Below the pieces are notes generated by a model. That model worked only from the letters and a program-made list of their open reading frames with translations, did not search any database and was not told where the DNA came from. A stretch of 16,683 bases of DNA from CAWELS01 sp964468205. GTDB taxonomy: Bacteria > Acidobacteriota > Terriglobia > Bryobacterales > Bryobacteraceae. The DNA is taken from NCBI GenBank assembly GCA_964468205.1, contig CAYXVG010000096.1, positions 1 through 16,683 on the forward strand. Reading direction: 5' to 3'. The translations under genes were made by a program, and so were the position numbers. Of this stretch, positions 7,409 to 14,784 are shown in pieces (within the stretch, counting starts at the first letter, position 1; each line of letters opens with the position of its first letter).

Positions 7409-8278
7409 ATGCGGATACTGATTACGCTCGTGATCTCGGCGGTGGCCCTCGGCGGACAGAACTTCGACAGCTACCAAATCGTCAAAGTCGCCGCCGGGTT
7501 GACCTTCTGTGAGGGGCCTGCCTGGTCGCCCGAGGGTTTCATGATCTTCAGCGATGTCCCTGAGGCAAAGATCTGGAAGCTCTTTCCCGGCCAGGAGGGC
7601 AAGCAGATCCATGTCGAAGCTTCGGGCGGCGCGAACGGCAACGCCTTCGACAAGAAGGGGCGCCGCTATTCCTGCGAAGTGCACGCCCGGCGCCTCACGC
7701 GCACGGACAAAAAGGGCCGTGCCGAAGTCCTGCTCGACCAGTGGGAGGGCAAGCGCCTCAACGCAACCAATGACGTCATCGTCCGCGAGGACGGACACAT
7801 CTACTTCACCGATCCAGCCTTCGGAAGCCGCGAGGACTCCCGCGAACTCGACTTCTACGGCGTCTACCACATCACTCCGAAGGGTGAGGCGGAGATCATC
7901 GCCAAGCCGGAGGGCCGGCCGAACGGAATCGGTCTCTCGCCGGACGGCCGCATCCTCTACGTCGCCAATACTGACGAACGGAGACTCTACGCACATGACC
8001 TCGACCGCCAGGGCCGCGCCTCGAATCGCCGCGTCTTCATCGACGGCATCGACGGCCCGCCCGATGGCATCGCCGTCGACGAAAAAGGCAACATCTACGT
8101 CACCGCCAACCAGCTTCCCGTCTACTCCGCCGAGGGCAAGCTGCTGCACACCTTCGAACTTGGTGAGCGGCCTTCGAACTGCGCCTTTGGCGATCCGGAC
8201 CTCATGACGCTCTACATCACCGCCCGCACCTCCGTCTACGCGATTCGCCTCGGCGTGAAAGGGGCGTTGCACTATTAA
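7409..8278 (+). CDS. Secreted SMP-30/gluconolactonase-like protein
   Basis: The protein has 289 residues. A signal peptide (residues 1-16, ending ALGG) indicates export. The rest is a six-bladed beta-propeller of the SMP-30/gluconolactonase/LRE type. The expected divalent-metal positions are visible: Glu35 in CEGPAW, Asn in ATNDVIV, Asn in PNGIGLSPDG and Asp in PPDGIAVDE. Such enzymes hydrolyse sugar lactones, consistent with the sugar-type oxidoreductases 4 kb away, but the substrate cannot be read from sequence. ATG 7409 starts the signal peptide. A TACAAT at 7392-7397 could be a -10 giving a very short leader, but there is no clear -35. The stop overlaps the apparent start region of the Nudix gene. 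Confidence 0.92.
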   Translation: MRILITLVISAVALGGQNFDSYQIVKVAAGLTFCEGPAWSPEGFMIFSDVPEAKIWKLFPGQEGKQIHVEASGGANGNAFDKKGRRYSCEVHARRLTRTDKKGRAEVLLDQWEGKRLNATNDVIVREDGHIYFTDPAFGSREDSRELDFYGVYHITPKGEAEIIAKPEGRPNGIGLSPDGRILYVANTDERRLYAHDLDRQGRASNRRVFIDGIDGPPDGIAVDEKGNIYVTANQLPVYSAEGKLLHTFELGERPSNCAFGDPDLMTLYITARTSVYAIRLGVKGALHY

Positions 8279-8720
8279 CGGCGCAAGCAGGCGATATCCC
8301 GATCGGCCGATCCTCGGTGTCGGGGCGGTGGTGTTGCGTGGCGATGAAGTGCTGCTCGTCGAACGCGGGCGCGAGCCTTTGAAGGGATACTGGTCGCTTC
8401 CCGGCGGCGCCCTGGAGGTCGGCGAACTCGCCGCGGACGCCATCCGGCGCGAGGTCCGGGAAGAGACCGGTCTCGATGTGCGGGTGGACCGTCTGGTGCA
8501 AGTCTTTGAACGCATCATGCGCGACGCCGGCGGGCGCCCGGAGTATCACTTCGTCTTGCTCGACTATCTCTGCGAAGCCGTCGGCGGGGAACTGCGCGCG
8601 GGCGACGATGTCTCCCAGGCCAAGTGGACACCCAAGGACCAACTCGCCCGCTGCCGCCTCACCGAGGGAGCGCTCCCCGTGATTGAAAAGGCCATCGCAA
8701 TGCAGAGAACCAGCGCATGA
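8274..8720 (+). CDS. Nudix hydrolase, likely non-canonical start
   Basis: The complete Nudix box, G-x5-E-x7-REVREETGL, lies in the segment GGALEVGE to EETGL, so hydrolysis of a nucleoside diphosphate linked to another moiety is expected. The first canonical start in frame is GTG 8328, but it cuts into the first beta strand. Upstream, in the same frame, RRYPDRPILGVGAVV matches a normal Nudix N-terminus, and the only in-frame stop upstream is TGA 8256-8258. No ATG, GTG or TTG lies between. ATT 8274 overlaps the preceding TAA and has AAAGGGG nine bases before it, so ATT initiation with translational coupling is the preferred reading (148 residues; 130 from GTG 8328). The 3' end overlaps mutS2 by ATGA. 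Substrate unknown. Confidence 0.88.
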   Translation: MNGASRRYPDRPILGVGAVVLRGDEVLLVERGREPLKGYWSLPGGALEVGELAADAIRREVREETGLDVRVDRLVQVFERIMRDAGGRPEYHFVLLDYLCEAVGGELRAGDDVSQAKWTPKDQLARCRLTEGALPVIEKAIAMQRTSA

Positions 8721-11122
8721 AGACGACGAGCGCCAACCTGCTGGAGTTCGAGGAAATGAAGCGCCTCGTAGGGCGTTTCGTATCGAGCTGCTACGGTGCC
8801 GCCGAGCTCCAGCGGTGTGTACCCACCTCGGACCGGGACCTCCTCGACGAGCTGTCCGCCGACACCGCCGAGGCCCTCGAACACGAGCAGGCCCTCGAAA
8901 AACCCCAGCCCGCCGCCCGCGGTTCCGCCATCCGCGTCCGCTTTCAGGGTCTTCCCGATTGCCGGGAGTCGCTCGGGAAGCTGCGCATCGAAGGCGCCGT
9001 GCTCGACGGCAAGGAAATTCTGGATCTGGCCTCTCTGCTGAACGAAGTGCTCGAAGTCCGTTCCGCTCTCGGCTTCTCCGAAGAACGGTTCCCGCGGTTG
9101 GCGGAAAAGGCGGCGGCCATCGCTGACCTCGGCCCCATCCTCCGCGGCCTCTCCGGCAAGTTCTCGCCCGATGGCAGCCTGGCCGACGACGCCAGCGTCG
9201 CTCTCAAGCGCCTGCGCCGTGAGGTTGACCGGCAGCATCTGCGCATCCAAGAGTCCCTCGAGCGGTTCCTTCGCAAGCACAAGGACGACGAGATCCTCCA
9301 GGAAGAGTTCGTCACCATCCGCAACGACCGCTTCGTGGTGCCCATCGTCACCGGCAAGCAGCGCCGCATCGACGGTGTCATCCATGGCGCCAGCGGTACC
9401 GGCCACACTCTGTTCGTCGAGCCCCTCGAAACCATCGAGCTGAATAACGAGCTCGTGCGGCTCTCCGAGGAGGCGCTGCAGGAAGAGCACCGTATCCTAC
9501 GGGAGCTCACCGCGCGGCTGCGTTCGGCGAAGGACGAGATCGGCCAGGCCATGCGCGTGCTGGGCGAGTTGGAGTTCCTCTTTGCAAAAGCCCGCTTCGC
9601 GGTGCGATTCCAATGCCGGGTGCCGCGTTTCAGCCCGTCCGTAACTCGCAGGCTGATGCTGCGCGATGCGCGCCATCCCCTGCTCGAGGACGTGCTGCAA
9701 CGGCAGAAGAAGGAGGCGGTTCCCGTATCGCTCGAATTAACCGAGCGCGAAAGCTCTCTGCTGATCAGCGGGCCCAACACCGGCGGCAAAACCGTGACCC
9801 TGAAGACGGTCGGGCTGCTCTGCCTGATGGCGCAGTCCGGAATTCCGGTGCCGTGCGCCGAGGCTGAACTTCCCGTTTTCGGCCAGATACTCGCCGATAT
9901 CGGCGACAACCAGTCCATCGAGGAAAGCCTCAGCACCTTCTCCGCCCATATCGCCCGCATCCGCGAGATGGTGGAGAAAGTAGGACCCGACTCGCTGGTG
10001 CTGCTCGACGAACTGGGCCGCGCCACTGATCCGGAAGAAGGCGGCGCCCTCGGCGTGGCTATTCTCGATGACTTTCGCTCCGCCGGCGCCTTCGCGCTCG
10101 CCTCCACCCACCTGCTCGCGTTGAAGGTCTATGGAGCCACCACCGAGGGCGTGCAGAACGGTTCCATGGGCTTTGACGAGAAGACGCTTCAGCCGACATA
10201 CCGCCTGCGCGTCGGAGCGCCGGGAAAATCCGCCGGACTCGACATCGCCAGCCGGCTGGGCCTGCCGCCAGACCTCATCCGCCAGGCGCGCCGGAACATG
10301 TCTTCCAGCGAACGCGACATAGCCGATTTTCTCAACCGGCTCCACGTCCGGCTCGAGGAACTCGCGCGCCTCGAGCGCGAGCATTCCGCCCGCAACCGGG
10401 AACTGGCGGAGGAAAAGCAGCGGCTCGAGCGGGTGTGGGACCGCAAAGAGAAGGCCCGTCTCGCGGAGCTCGAACGTCGCGCCGCCGAGGCTATCGCCCG
10501 CTTCGAGCAGCGCGCGGCCGAAACAATTCGCGAAATAGAAGCGGACGCCGCCAAACGCAAGGAAGCTGCCCGGGCGGAACGCAAAGTCGCCCGGGCGAAA
10601 CGCGAGTTCCAGGACGCCATCGCCGAAGCGGTCGCCGGCCAGCCGGAAACCCCCGCCGGGAAGCCCACACTGCAGGTCGGCGCATCGGTGCGCCTGCGCG
10701 GCATCCACGAGCCCGGAAGAGTGAGCCGCTTCTTGAGCGGCGAGCTCATCGAGGTGGAAGCCGGCTTCCTGAAACTGCAGATTCCACTCGACGAGGTGGA
10801 GGAGGTGCTGCCTCCCGAAAAGGAAGACCGTCGCCCGAAAAACGTGAGGCTCCAAGCCGGTCCAAAGGCGTATATCACCACCCAGGAGCTGAACCTGATC
10901 GGCAAGCGCGCGGCCGAGGCTGCCGAAGAACTCGACAAGTTCCTCGATAGCGCAATCCTCGCCGAAGCCGACCGGGTGCGTATCATTCACGGCCATGGCA
11001 TGGGCGTACTCAAGAAGACCGTCGCCGAGCAGTTGAAGAACAATCCCAACGTCGCGAAGTTCTACCCCGCCTCCCCCGCCGAGGGCGGAACCGGCGCCAC
11101 CATCGCCGAGCTCAAGGAATAG
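8717..11122 (+). CDS. mutS2: MutS2 (MutSB) ATPase with C-terminal Smr domain
   Basis: MutS2 is a MutS paralogue without the mismatch-recognition domain; it is linked to suppression of recombination and, in some bacteria, rescue of collided ribosomes. The product has 801 residues, full length. Core and clamp regions occupy ~1-300. The ATPase has Walker A GPNTGGKT at 352-359, then DIGDNQSIEESLSTF. Walker B LLDELGRATD has Asp431-Glu432. A long charged coiled coil (~520-640) leads to a KOW-like/linker region and a C-terminal Smr domain with HGHG at 758-761. The Smr LDxH/R-type motif reads ELNLIG (Asn726), so nuclease activity may be altered. ATG 8717 overlaps the Nudix stop (ATGA), implying coupled translation in one operon. 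Confidence 0.96.
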   Translation: MKTTSANLLEFEEMKRLVGRFVSSCYGAAELQRCVPTSDRDLLDELSADTAEALEHEQALEKPQPAARGSAIRVRFQGLPDCRESLGKLRIEGAVLDGKEILDLASLLNEVLEVRSALGFSEERFPRLAEKAAAIADLGPILRGLSGKFSPDGSLADDASVALKRLRREVDRQHLRIQESLERFLRKHKDDEILQEEFVTIRNDRFVVPIVTGKQRRIDGVIHGASGTGHTLFVEPLETIELNNELVRLSEEALQEEHRILRELTARLRSAKDEIGQAMRVLGELEFLFAKARFAVRFQCRVPRFSPSVTRRLMLRDARHPLLEDVLQRQKKEAVPVSLELTERESSLLISGPNTGGKTVTLKTVGLLCLMAQSGIPVPCAEAELPVFGQILADIGDNQSIEESLSTFSAHIARIREMVEKVGPDSLVLLDELGRATDPEEGGALGVAILDDFRSAGAFALASTHLLALKVYGATTEGVQNGSMGFDEKTLQPTYRLRVGAPGKSAGLDIASRLGLPPDLIRQARRNMSSSERDIADFLNRLHVRLEELARLEREHSARNRELAEEKQRLERVWDRKEKARLAELERRAAEAIARFEQRAAETIREIEADAAKRKEAARAERKVARAKREFQDAIAEAVAGQPETPAGKPTLQVGASVRLRGIHEPGRVSRFLSGELIEVEAGFLKLQIPLDEVEEVLPPEKEDRRPKNVRLQAGPKAYITTQELNLIGKRAAEAAEELDKFLDSAILAEADRVRIIHGHGMGVLKKTVAEQLKNNPNVAKFYPASPAEGGTGATIAELKE

Positions 11123-11151
11123 GCAACTCGCGCCTTCTGCTCCCGTGTTTG

Positions 11152-11188
11152 GAAAGTACTTTCTGCGGCAAAGATATTTGGTGTACAC
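11152..11188. promoter_or_regulatory. Two perfect palindromes upstream of the ankyrin gene, candidate operators
   Basis: GAAAGTACTTTC (11152-11163, 12 bp) and GTGTACAC (11181-11188, 8 bp) are each perfectly self-complementary. They sit 33 and 8 bases before ATG 11197. A possible -10, TACACT (11184-11189), overlaps the second and would give an almost leaderless transcript; no good -35 is seen. Confidence 0.35.
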
Positions 11189-11196
11189 TGAAACGG

Positions 11197-11757
11197 ATGA
11201 AGATCAAAGCCGCGCTCGGACTGCTTGTGCTGGCCCTTCTCGTGGCGGGGTTCCTGCAGATGGTCAAGGCGTTTCGGGAAGCGCCTCCGTTATCGCCTCT
11301 GTCCCAGGCTGCCCGTCAAGGGGATGTCGAGGCGATCCGGAAGATCGTGGAATCGGGTGTCAGCCCGGACGAAAGGAAACGCTCGCGCGGCTGGACGCCG
11401 CTGATGCACGCCATTCACCAGAATCAGGAGCGCGCCGCGAGGGCTCTAATCGCCGCTGGCGCGAACGTAGATGAAACATCCGGGACGGGACTTACAGCAC
11501 TCATGCTGGCCGCGGCCTACGGAAGAACCGGCCACGTTCAACTCCTGCTTCAACACGGCGCGGACCCTCACATCACGAAAGACGGCCTGAGCGCCCTGGA
11601 TTTCGCCATGCTCGGACCGGAAGGCTCCCGGCCCTTGAAGTTCTTCGATTGCCAGTACGGCACGGTTGCCGCTTTGCGCCGGGCCGCCCCCAGCCTGAAG
11701 CCGCGCGCGCGGGTCCTTGACCGCACCATCCTATGGTTAAAGCGCTGCCGGTATTAG
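11197..11757 (+). CDS. Membrane-anchored ankyrin-repeat protein
   Basis: The protein has 186 residues. One hydrophobic helix at 4-24 is followed by Lys and Arg residues. It is either a membrane anchor or an uncleaved signal. Ankyrin repeats follow: residues ~33-63, 65-97 (RGWTPLMHAI...GANVD), 98-130 (GLTALMLAAA...GADPH) and a partial fourth (~131-150). The last 35 or so residues are basic and unassigned. Ankyrin repeats mediate protein-protein contact; the partner is unknown and nothing around identifies it. ATG 11197 is chosen because it places the hydrophobic helix at the N-terminus; the frame extends upstream to 11149 without meaningful sequence. There is no Shine-Dalgarno, so leaderless or weak initiation is possible. 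The gene converges on the peroxiredoxin gene, ten bases apart. Confidence 0.85.
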   Translation: MKIKAALGLLVLALLVAGFLQMVKAFREAPPLSPLSQAARQGDVEAIRKIVESGVSPDERKRSRGWTPLMHAIHQNQERAARALIAAGANVDETSGTGLTALMLAAAYGRTGHVQLLLQHGADPHITKDGLSALDFAMLGPEGSRPLKFFDCQYGTVAALRRAAPSLKPRARVLDRTILWLKRCRY

Positions 11758-11779
11758 ACTGCGCCTTCTACGGCAGCGC
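11742..11779. terminator. Inverted repeat across convergent stop codons, possible bidirectional terminator
   Basis: GCGCTGCCG (11742-11750) and CGGCAGCGC (11771-11779) form a perfect 9-bp stem with a 20-base loop. The repeat covers the last codons and stops of both the ankyrin and peroxiredoxin genes. There is no T-run on either side, and the loop is long for an intrinsic terminator, so the role is tentative. Confidence 0.35.
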
Positions 11780-12244
11780 CGCGAACACCTCATCGGCGTG
11801 CCCGTCCACCTTGACGTTCGAGAATACCTTGGCGATCTTGCCGTCCTTGTCAATGATGAAGGTGCTCCGGGCGATTCCCATGTATTCTTTGCCGTAGTTC
11901 TTCTTGAGCTGCCAGACGCCGTATGCCTCGGCCGTCTCGTGGTCCACATCGGCCAGCAGCGGAAACGTTAGCTCGTACTTCGACTTGAACTTCGCCTGCT
12001 GGTCCGGTTTGTCCGGCGAAATCCCGATCACCTCGACGCCCGCCTTCTTGAACTTGCTGATGTTGTCCCGGAAGTCGCAGGACTCTTTCGTGCAGCCGGG
12101 CGTGTCTGCCTTGGGATAGAAATAAAGGACCACCGGTTTGCCCCTCAGGCTGGAGAGCTCGAACGTCTCTCCGCTATCGGTTTGCAGGCGAATCTCCGGG
12201 GCCGGATCGCCTTCCTTGAGTGCGTCAACCTTTTTCGTAGCCAT
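11768..12244 (-). CDS. bcp: Peroxiredoxin of the BCP/PrxQ type (thiol peroxidase)
   Basis: The product has 158 residues, cytoplasmic, and reduces hydrogen peroxide and organic hydroperoxides using thioredoxin as donor. The thioredoxin-like fold begins with the EGDPAPEI strand. The active-site segment YPKADTPGCTKESC carries peroxidatic Cys51 and, five residues later, resolving Cys56: the atypical two-Cys PrxQ arrangement. Later, FPLLADVDHETAEAYGV and ARSTFIIDKDGKI are typical BCP segments. ATG 12244 fits family length, though the purine-rich ribosome site is weak and far upstream (GGAG about 14 bases away). The gene is convergent with the ankyrin gene and 41 bases downstream of the 80-residue CxC protein, so it may be read by the same transcript as the ArsA-like operon. 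Confidence 0.94.
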   Translation of the reverse strand: MATKKVDALKEGDPAPEIRLQTDSGETFELSSLRGKPVVLYFYPKADTPGCTKESCDFRDNISKFKKAGVEVIGISPDKPDQQAKFKSKYELTFPLLADVDHETAEAYGVWQLKKNYGKEYMGIARSTFIIDKDGKIAKVFSNVKVDGHADEVFAALP

Positions 12245-12285
12245 CGACCCATTGGATGCTCCGGCCGCGCGCCGGATGCAACCGC

Positions 12286-12528
12286 TTAGTCGATGCTGAC
12301 CTTCGTGCCCTTTTTCCCGCCGGCCTGGTCCAATTCCTCGATGCGCCTATCGATCAGGGCTCGCATGCCCTTTAGTACTTCAACCCGGGCGTTGCGGAAA
12401 TGTTGCCGGGCGTTTTCCGGCCCCATTCTCTTGAGCATTGAGAAAAATTCCGGGCCGGCGCCCATGCAGAAGCACTTCTGCTCGGCTTCTTCGCGGGTCT
12501 CCTGGGTTTGCTCCTGCGTTTCGGTCAT
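12286..12528 (-). CDS. Small CxC-motif protein coupled to the ArsA-like ATPase
   Basis: The protein has 80 residues and no recognised family. The N-terminal 18 residues are Glu/Gln/Thr-rich and probably disordered. Cys19-Phe-Cys21 is followed by a helical, Arg-rich region (about 27-67: FFSMLKRMGPENARQHF...LIDRRIEELDQ) and a Lys-rich tail. Two close cysteines suggest metal or redox binding, but this is inference. Initiation is strongly supported: the ATG at 12528 overlaps the ATPase stop (ATGA) and is preceded four bases upstream by a perfect AAGGAGG. That site is itself part of the last codons of the ATPase. Tight coupling suggests stoichiometric production with the ATPase, and thus a partner, cofactor or client role. 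Confidence 0.82.
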   Translation of the reverse strand: MTETQEQTQETREEAEQKCFCMGAGPEFFSMLKRMGPENARQHFRNARVEVLKGMRALIDRRIEELDQAGGKKGTKVSID

Positions 12529-13715
12529 GAAACCTCCTTCATCTCAACGGTGAGCAGCTTGTTTTCGAGCCTGGCGCGCGTTGGCGACAACGACGCCATG
12601 GATGTCGGGAGACCGATGTGCCGCCGCAGGCTTCCGATCTCCACTACCAGTTCATCCCCCTTCTTGAAGAGCCCGATGTCGCCCTTTGACGCGAATGGCA
12701 GCATCAGGCGGACCTCGTAATGTCCGTCCACCTTTTTGAAACTGTAGGGCCGCTCCAAATGCGCCGCCTCCGCCGGATCTTCTTCTTCGGTATAGAGCGC
12801 GGCGGCCAACTCCTCCAGCCGCTTCTGTCCCAGAACCTCTTGCGAGAAAAGCGGTATCCGCTTCACCCGCACCGGCGCGAAGTAAGAGTCCATCTCTTCC
12901 AGCGTCTCCCGTTGGGTGCGCCGCCAGTCCGAGAAATACTGGTCGCTCACCTCCTCGGGAAGCACCCGGTTGGCGATGATGCTATCCACCGTCAGGCCGT
13001 GGAGCGAAAAGTAGACAAACGCCCTCTGCGTCTCCCGCAGCACCATCCTTTCCGGGTTCGTCACCAGCCGGACGCTCGTGGCCTTCGGGTCCGACAAGAT
13101 CTCCTCGATGCCCTCCAGCTTGCCGAACAGCTCCTTGACATTGCTGAAGTACCGGTCGGTCGGCAACTGCACCGGCGAGACACGGTTCGCGAACGGCCGC
13201 ACCGCCTTCACGACGGTCCGCTGGTACGGAAAGATGTGCTTCATGTACCACTCGAGCGTTGTCGGCATGCTCACGAAGCGCATCGACTCCGCCGTCGGCG
13301 CGCAGTCCAGCACCACGATGTCGTACCGGCCTTCCTTGCGGTACTGGTTTACGTACATCATGGCGCTCAGCTCTTCCATCCCCGGCAGGATGGCGAGTTC
13401 CTCCGCCTCCACTTCGCTGATGCCCGTCGTGCGCAGAATCGAGACCACATAGGAGGCGATCTCGTTCCAGTGCCGTTTGATCTCCTTCTGGATGTTAACT
13501 TCCTGGATGAGGAGGCCCGGTGAGACCTCGTAAGGGTCGGCGGTCTGGCCGGCGAACAGTTCCGTGCCAAGATCGAAGGAGTCGCTGAGCGAGTGAGCCG
13601 GATCGACGCTCATCACCAGAACGCGCTTGCCCTGCTCTGCCAGCCGCACCCCGGTGGCGGCGGCGACGCTGGTCTTCCCCACCCCTCCCTTGCCGCTAAA
13701 CAGCAAGATTCTCAT
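12525..13715 (-). CDS. ArsA/Get3-family ATPase with C-terminal HSP20-like domain
   Basis: The protein has 396 residues. The deviant P-loop GKGGVGKT at 8-15 is the signature of the SIMIBI ArsA/Get3 group. Switch I carries the expected SVDPAHSLSDSF (Asp38, His41) and switch II is DCAPTAESMR. A helical client-binding-like region lies between ~150 and 260. The last 75 residues (about 322-396, from YSFKKVDGHYEVRL) form an alpha-crystallin/HSP20-like beta domain found in the ArsA-HSP20 subgroup. Such proteins are usually annotated as arsenite-pump ATPases. There is no ArsB, ArsR or ArsC nearby, and a chaperone or protein-targeting role resembling Get3 is more plausible (inference). It lies nine bases after the glycosyltransferase gene and overlaps the CxC protein gene by ATGA. 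Confidence 0.92.
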   Translation of the reverse strand: MRILLFSGKGGVGKTSVAAATGVRLAEQGKRVLVMSVDPAHSLSDSFDLGTELFAGQTADPYEVSPGLLIQEVNIQKEIKRHWNEIASYVVSILRTTGISEVEAEELAILPGMEELSAMMYVNQYRKEGRYDIVVLDCAPTAESMRFVSMPTTLEWYMKHIFPYQRTVVKAVRPFANRVSPVQLPTDRYFSNVKELFGKLEGIEEILSDPKATSVRLVTNPERMVLRETQRAFVYFSLHGLTVDSIIANRVLPEEVSDQYFSDWRRTQRETLEEMDSYFAPVRVKRIPLFSQEVLGQKRLEELAAALYTEEEDPAEAAHLERPYSFKKVDGHYEVRLMLPFASKGDIGLFKKGDELVVEIGSLRRHIGLPTSMASLSPTRARLENKLLTVEMKEVS

Positions 13716-13724
13716 AACTTCATT

Positions 13725-14381
13725 CTACGGGGTATCGATCTCTCTGAGCAGATGTTTCGCATTTTGTAACAGCCAGCCGTGCGTATGCGGGGGAATTGCC
13801 GGCGAACCGGCCAGCCGGTGGAGATCCTTCGCGGTGTCGATATCGAACCACGTCTTTCCCGTGCCAACTGTAAGGCCGCATGCTTCGGCGGCCCAAATCG
13901 TGTCTTCAAGTACCCGCGGCCCGGACCAGGCGACGCCTTCGAACATGGCCGGGTGCGCCACCCTGCAGGAAATGGCGTAGTAGCCTCCGTCTTCGGTGGG
14001 GCCCAGGGCGACATCGCAATCCAGGTGCAGCAACTCCGCCAGATGAGCGGCGGGCAGGGTCGGAACGTCGCTGCCAACGATCATCACTTTCGTCCGTCCC
14101 ATCGCAATCCCGTCCGACAGGGTATGAAGCATCCGGGACCCCAGATCTCCATCCGCCTGCAACCTCCGTGCAACCGCGAGGCCCCGCCAGGCATCTGTAT
14201 CAATGTCGGTGTGAAGCTCCAGATCCGCCACCGGCGCCATCCCCGAGAGCATCTCGAGCATATCGTGCACGAAAGCTCTGTGCAGGCTGGCCGATTGTTC
14301 CGCGGAAAAGTCCGGCTGCAACCGGGTCTTCACCCGGCCCGCCACGGGAGCCTTCGCGTAGAGCGCGATTACTGGACGCAC
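13725..14381 (-). CDS. TIGR04282/DUF2064-family glycosyltransferase
   Basis: The protein has 218 residues. The N-terminus LYAKAPVAGRVKTRL is the hallmark nucleotide-sugar-binding loop of the DUF2064/TIGR04282 group (GT-A-like fold). IVGSDVPTLP at about 101-110 and LGPTEDGGYY at 126-135 complete its signature. The group is named for arsenosugar biosynthesis, but many members occur outside arsenic loci and have unknown acceptors. The start is GTG 14381: upstream in-frame sequence has no homology, and the family normally begins a few residues before the Ala-Lys-Ala-Pro motif. A TATTCT eleven bases upstream may be a -10 of a short-leader transcript. It is the first gene of the operon with the ArsA-HSP20 ATPase (nine-base gap) and diverges from the cytochrome c gene. 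Confidence 0.9.
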   Translation of the reverse strand: MRPVIALYAKAPVAGRVKTRLQPDFSAEQSASLHRAFVHDMLEMLSGMAPVADLELHTDIDTDAWRGLAVARRLQADGDLGSRMLHTLSDGIAMGRTKVMIVGSDVPTLPAAHLAELLHLDCDVALGPTEDGGYYAISCRVAHPAMFEGVAWSGPRVLEDTIWAAEACGLTVGTGKTWFDIDTAKDLHRLAGSPAIPPHTHGWLLQNAKHLLREIDTP

Positions 14382-14430
14382 TCGAAAATTGTAGAATAGG
14401 TTGATTGCCCTGAGGAGGATTGTTGATCAA

Positions 14431-14757
14431 ATGAGTCGACCCGCAACAATAGCATTGACTCTCGGACTGGCCCTGGCCATCTCCCCGGCCGCCCTTCGCG
14501 CCGAGGGCAATGTGGAGAAGGGTAAAGAGGTCTTCGAGCAGTGCGGCATGTGCCACCACACTGACAAGGAAGAGAAGAAGATGGGCCCGGGCCTCAAGGA
14601 TCTCTTCAAGAAAGACAAGATGGCCAACGGCAAGAAAGCTACCGAAGCGAACGTCATGGCCGTCATCAACGAAGGTGGCAACGGCATGCCCCCGTACCAG
14701 GATCTCCTCAGCGACGAAGAAAAGGCCGATCTGCTCGCCTATCTGAAAACCTTATAA
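14431..14757 (+). CDS. Small periplasmic class I cytochrome c
   Basis: The protein has 108 residues. A signal peptide (hydrophobic 6-24, cut near ALRA-EG) sends it to the periplasm for haem attachment. CGMCH at 38-42 is the haem-c binding site with His42 as proximal ligand, and the Met of NGMPPY is the likely distal ligand, as in class I monohaem cytochromes. The mature part is Lys-rich, resembling soluble electron carriers or a cytochrome subunit. The redox partner is not encoded nearby. ATG 14431 is chosen because it begins the signal peptide. A strong GAGGAGG at 14412-14418 precedes it, though the 12-base spacing is long. A TAGAAT at 14392-14397 could be the -10. The gene is followed by the decayed IS element. 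Confidence 0.92.
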   Translation: MSRPATIALTLGLALAISPAALRAEGNVEKGKEVFEQCGMCHHTDKEEKKMGPGLKDLFKKDKMANGKKATEANVMAVINEGGNGMPPYQDLLSDEEKADLLAYLKTL

Positions 14758-14784
14758 GCCAGCGCCGCCCTGATTCAGTTGACG

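Noticed and set aside
7037..8518. Minus-strand open frame of 493 codons opposite rsmD, SMP-30 and Nudix genes
   Set aside because: It spans three well-supported genes on the other strand and has no recognisable motif; it is a GC-driven shadow.
9737..11188. Long minus-strand open frame of 483 codons opposite mutS2
   Set aside because: The opposite plus-strand frame contains all MutS2 motifs. High GC makes long antisense frames common, and the product shows no domain.
12525..14381. Arsenic resistance or arsenosugar operon
   Set aside because: Only family names suggest it. No arsenic regulator, pump, reductase or methyltransferase is present, and the ATPase has the HSP20-fused architecture.
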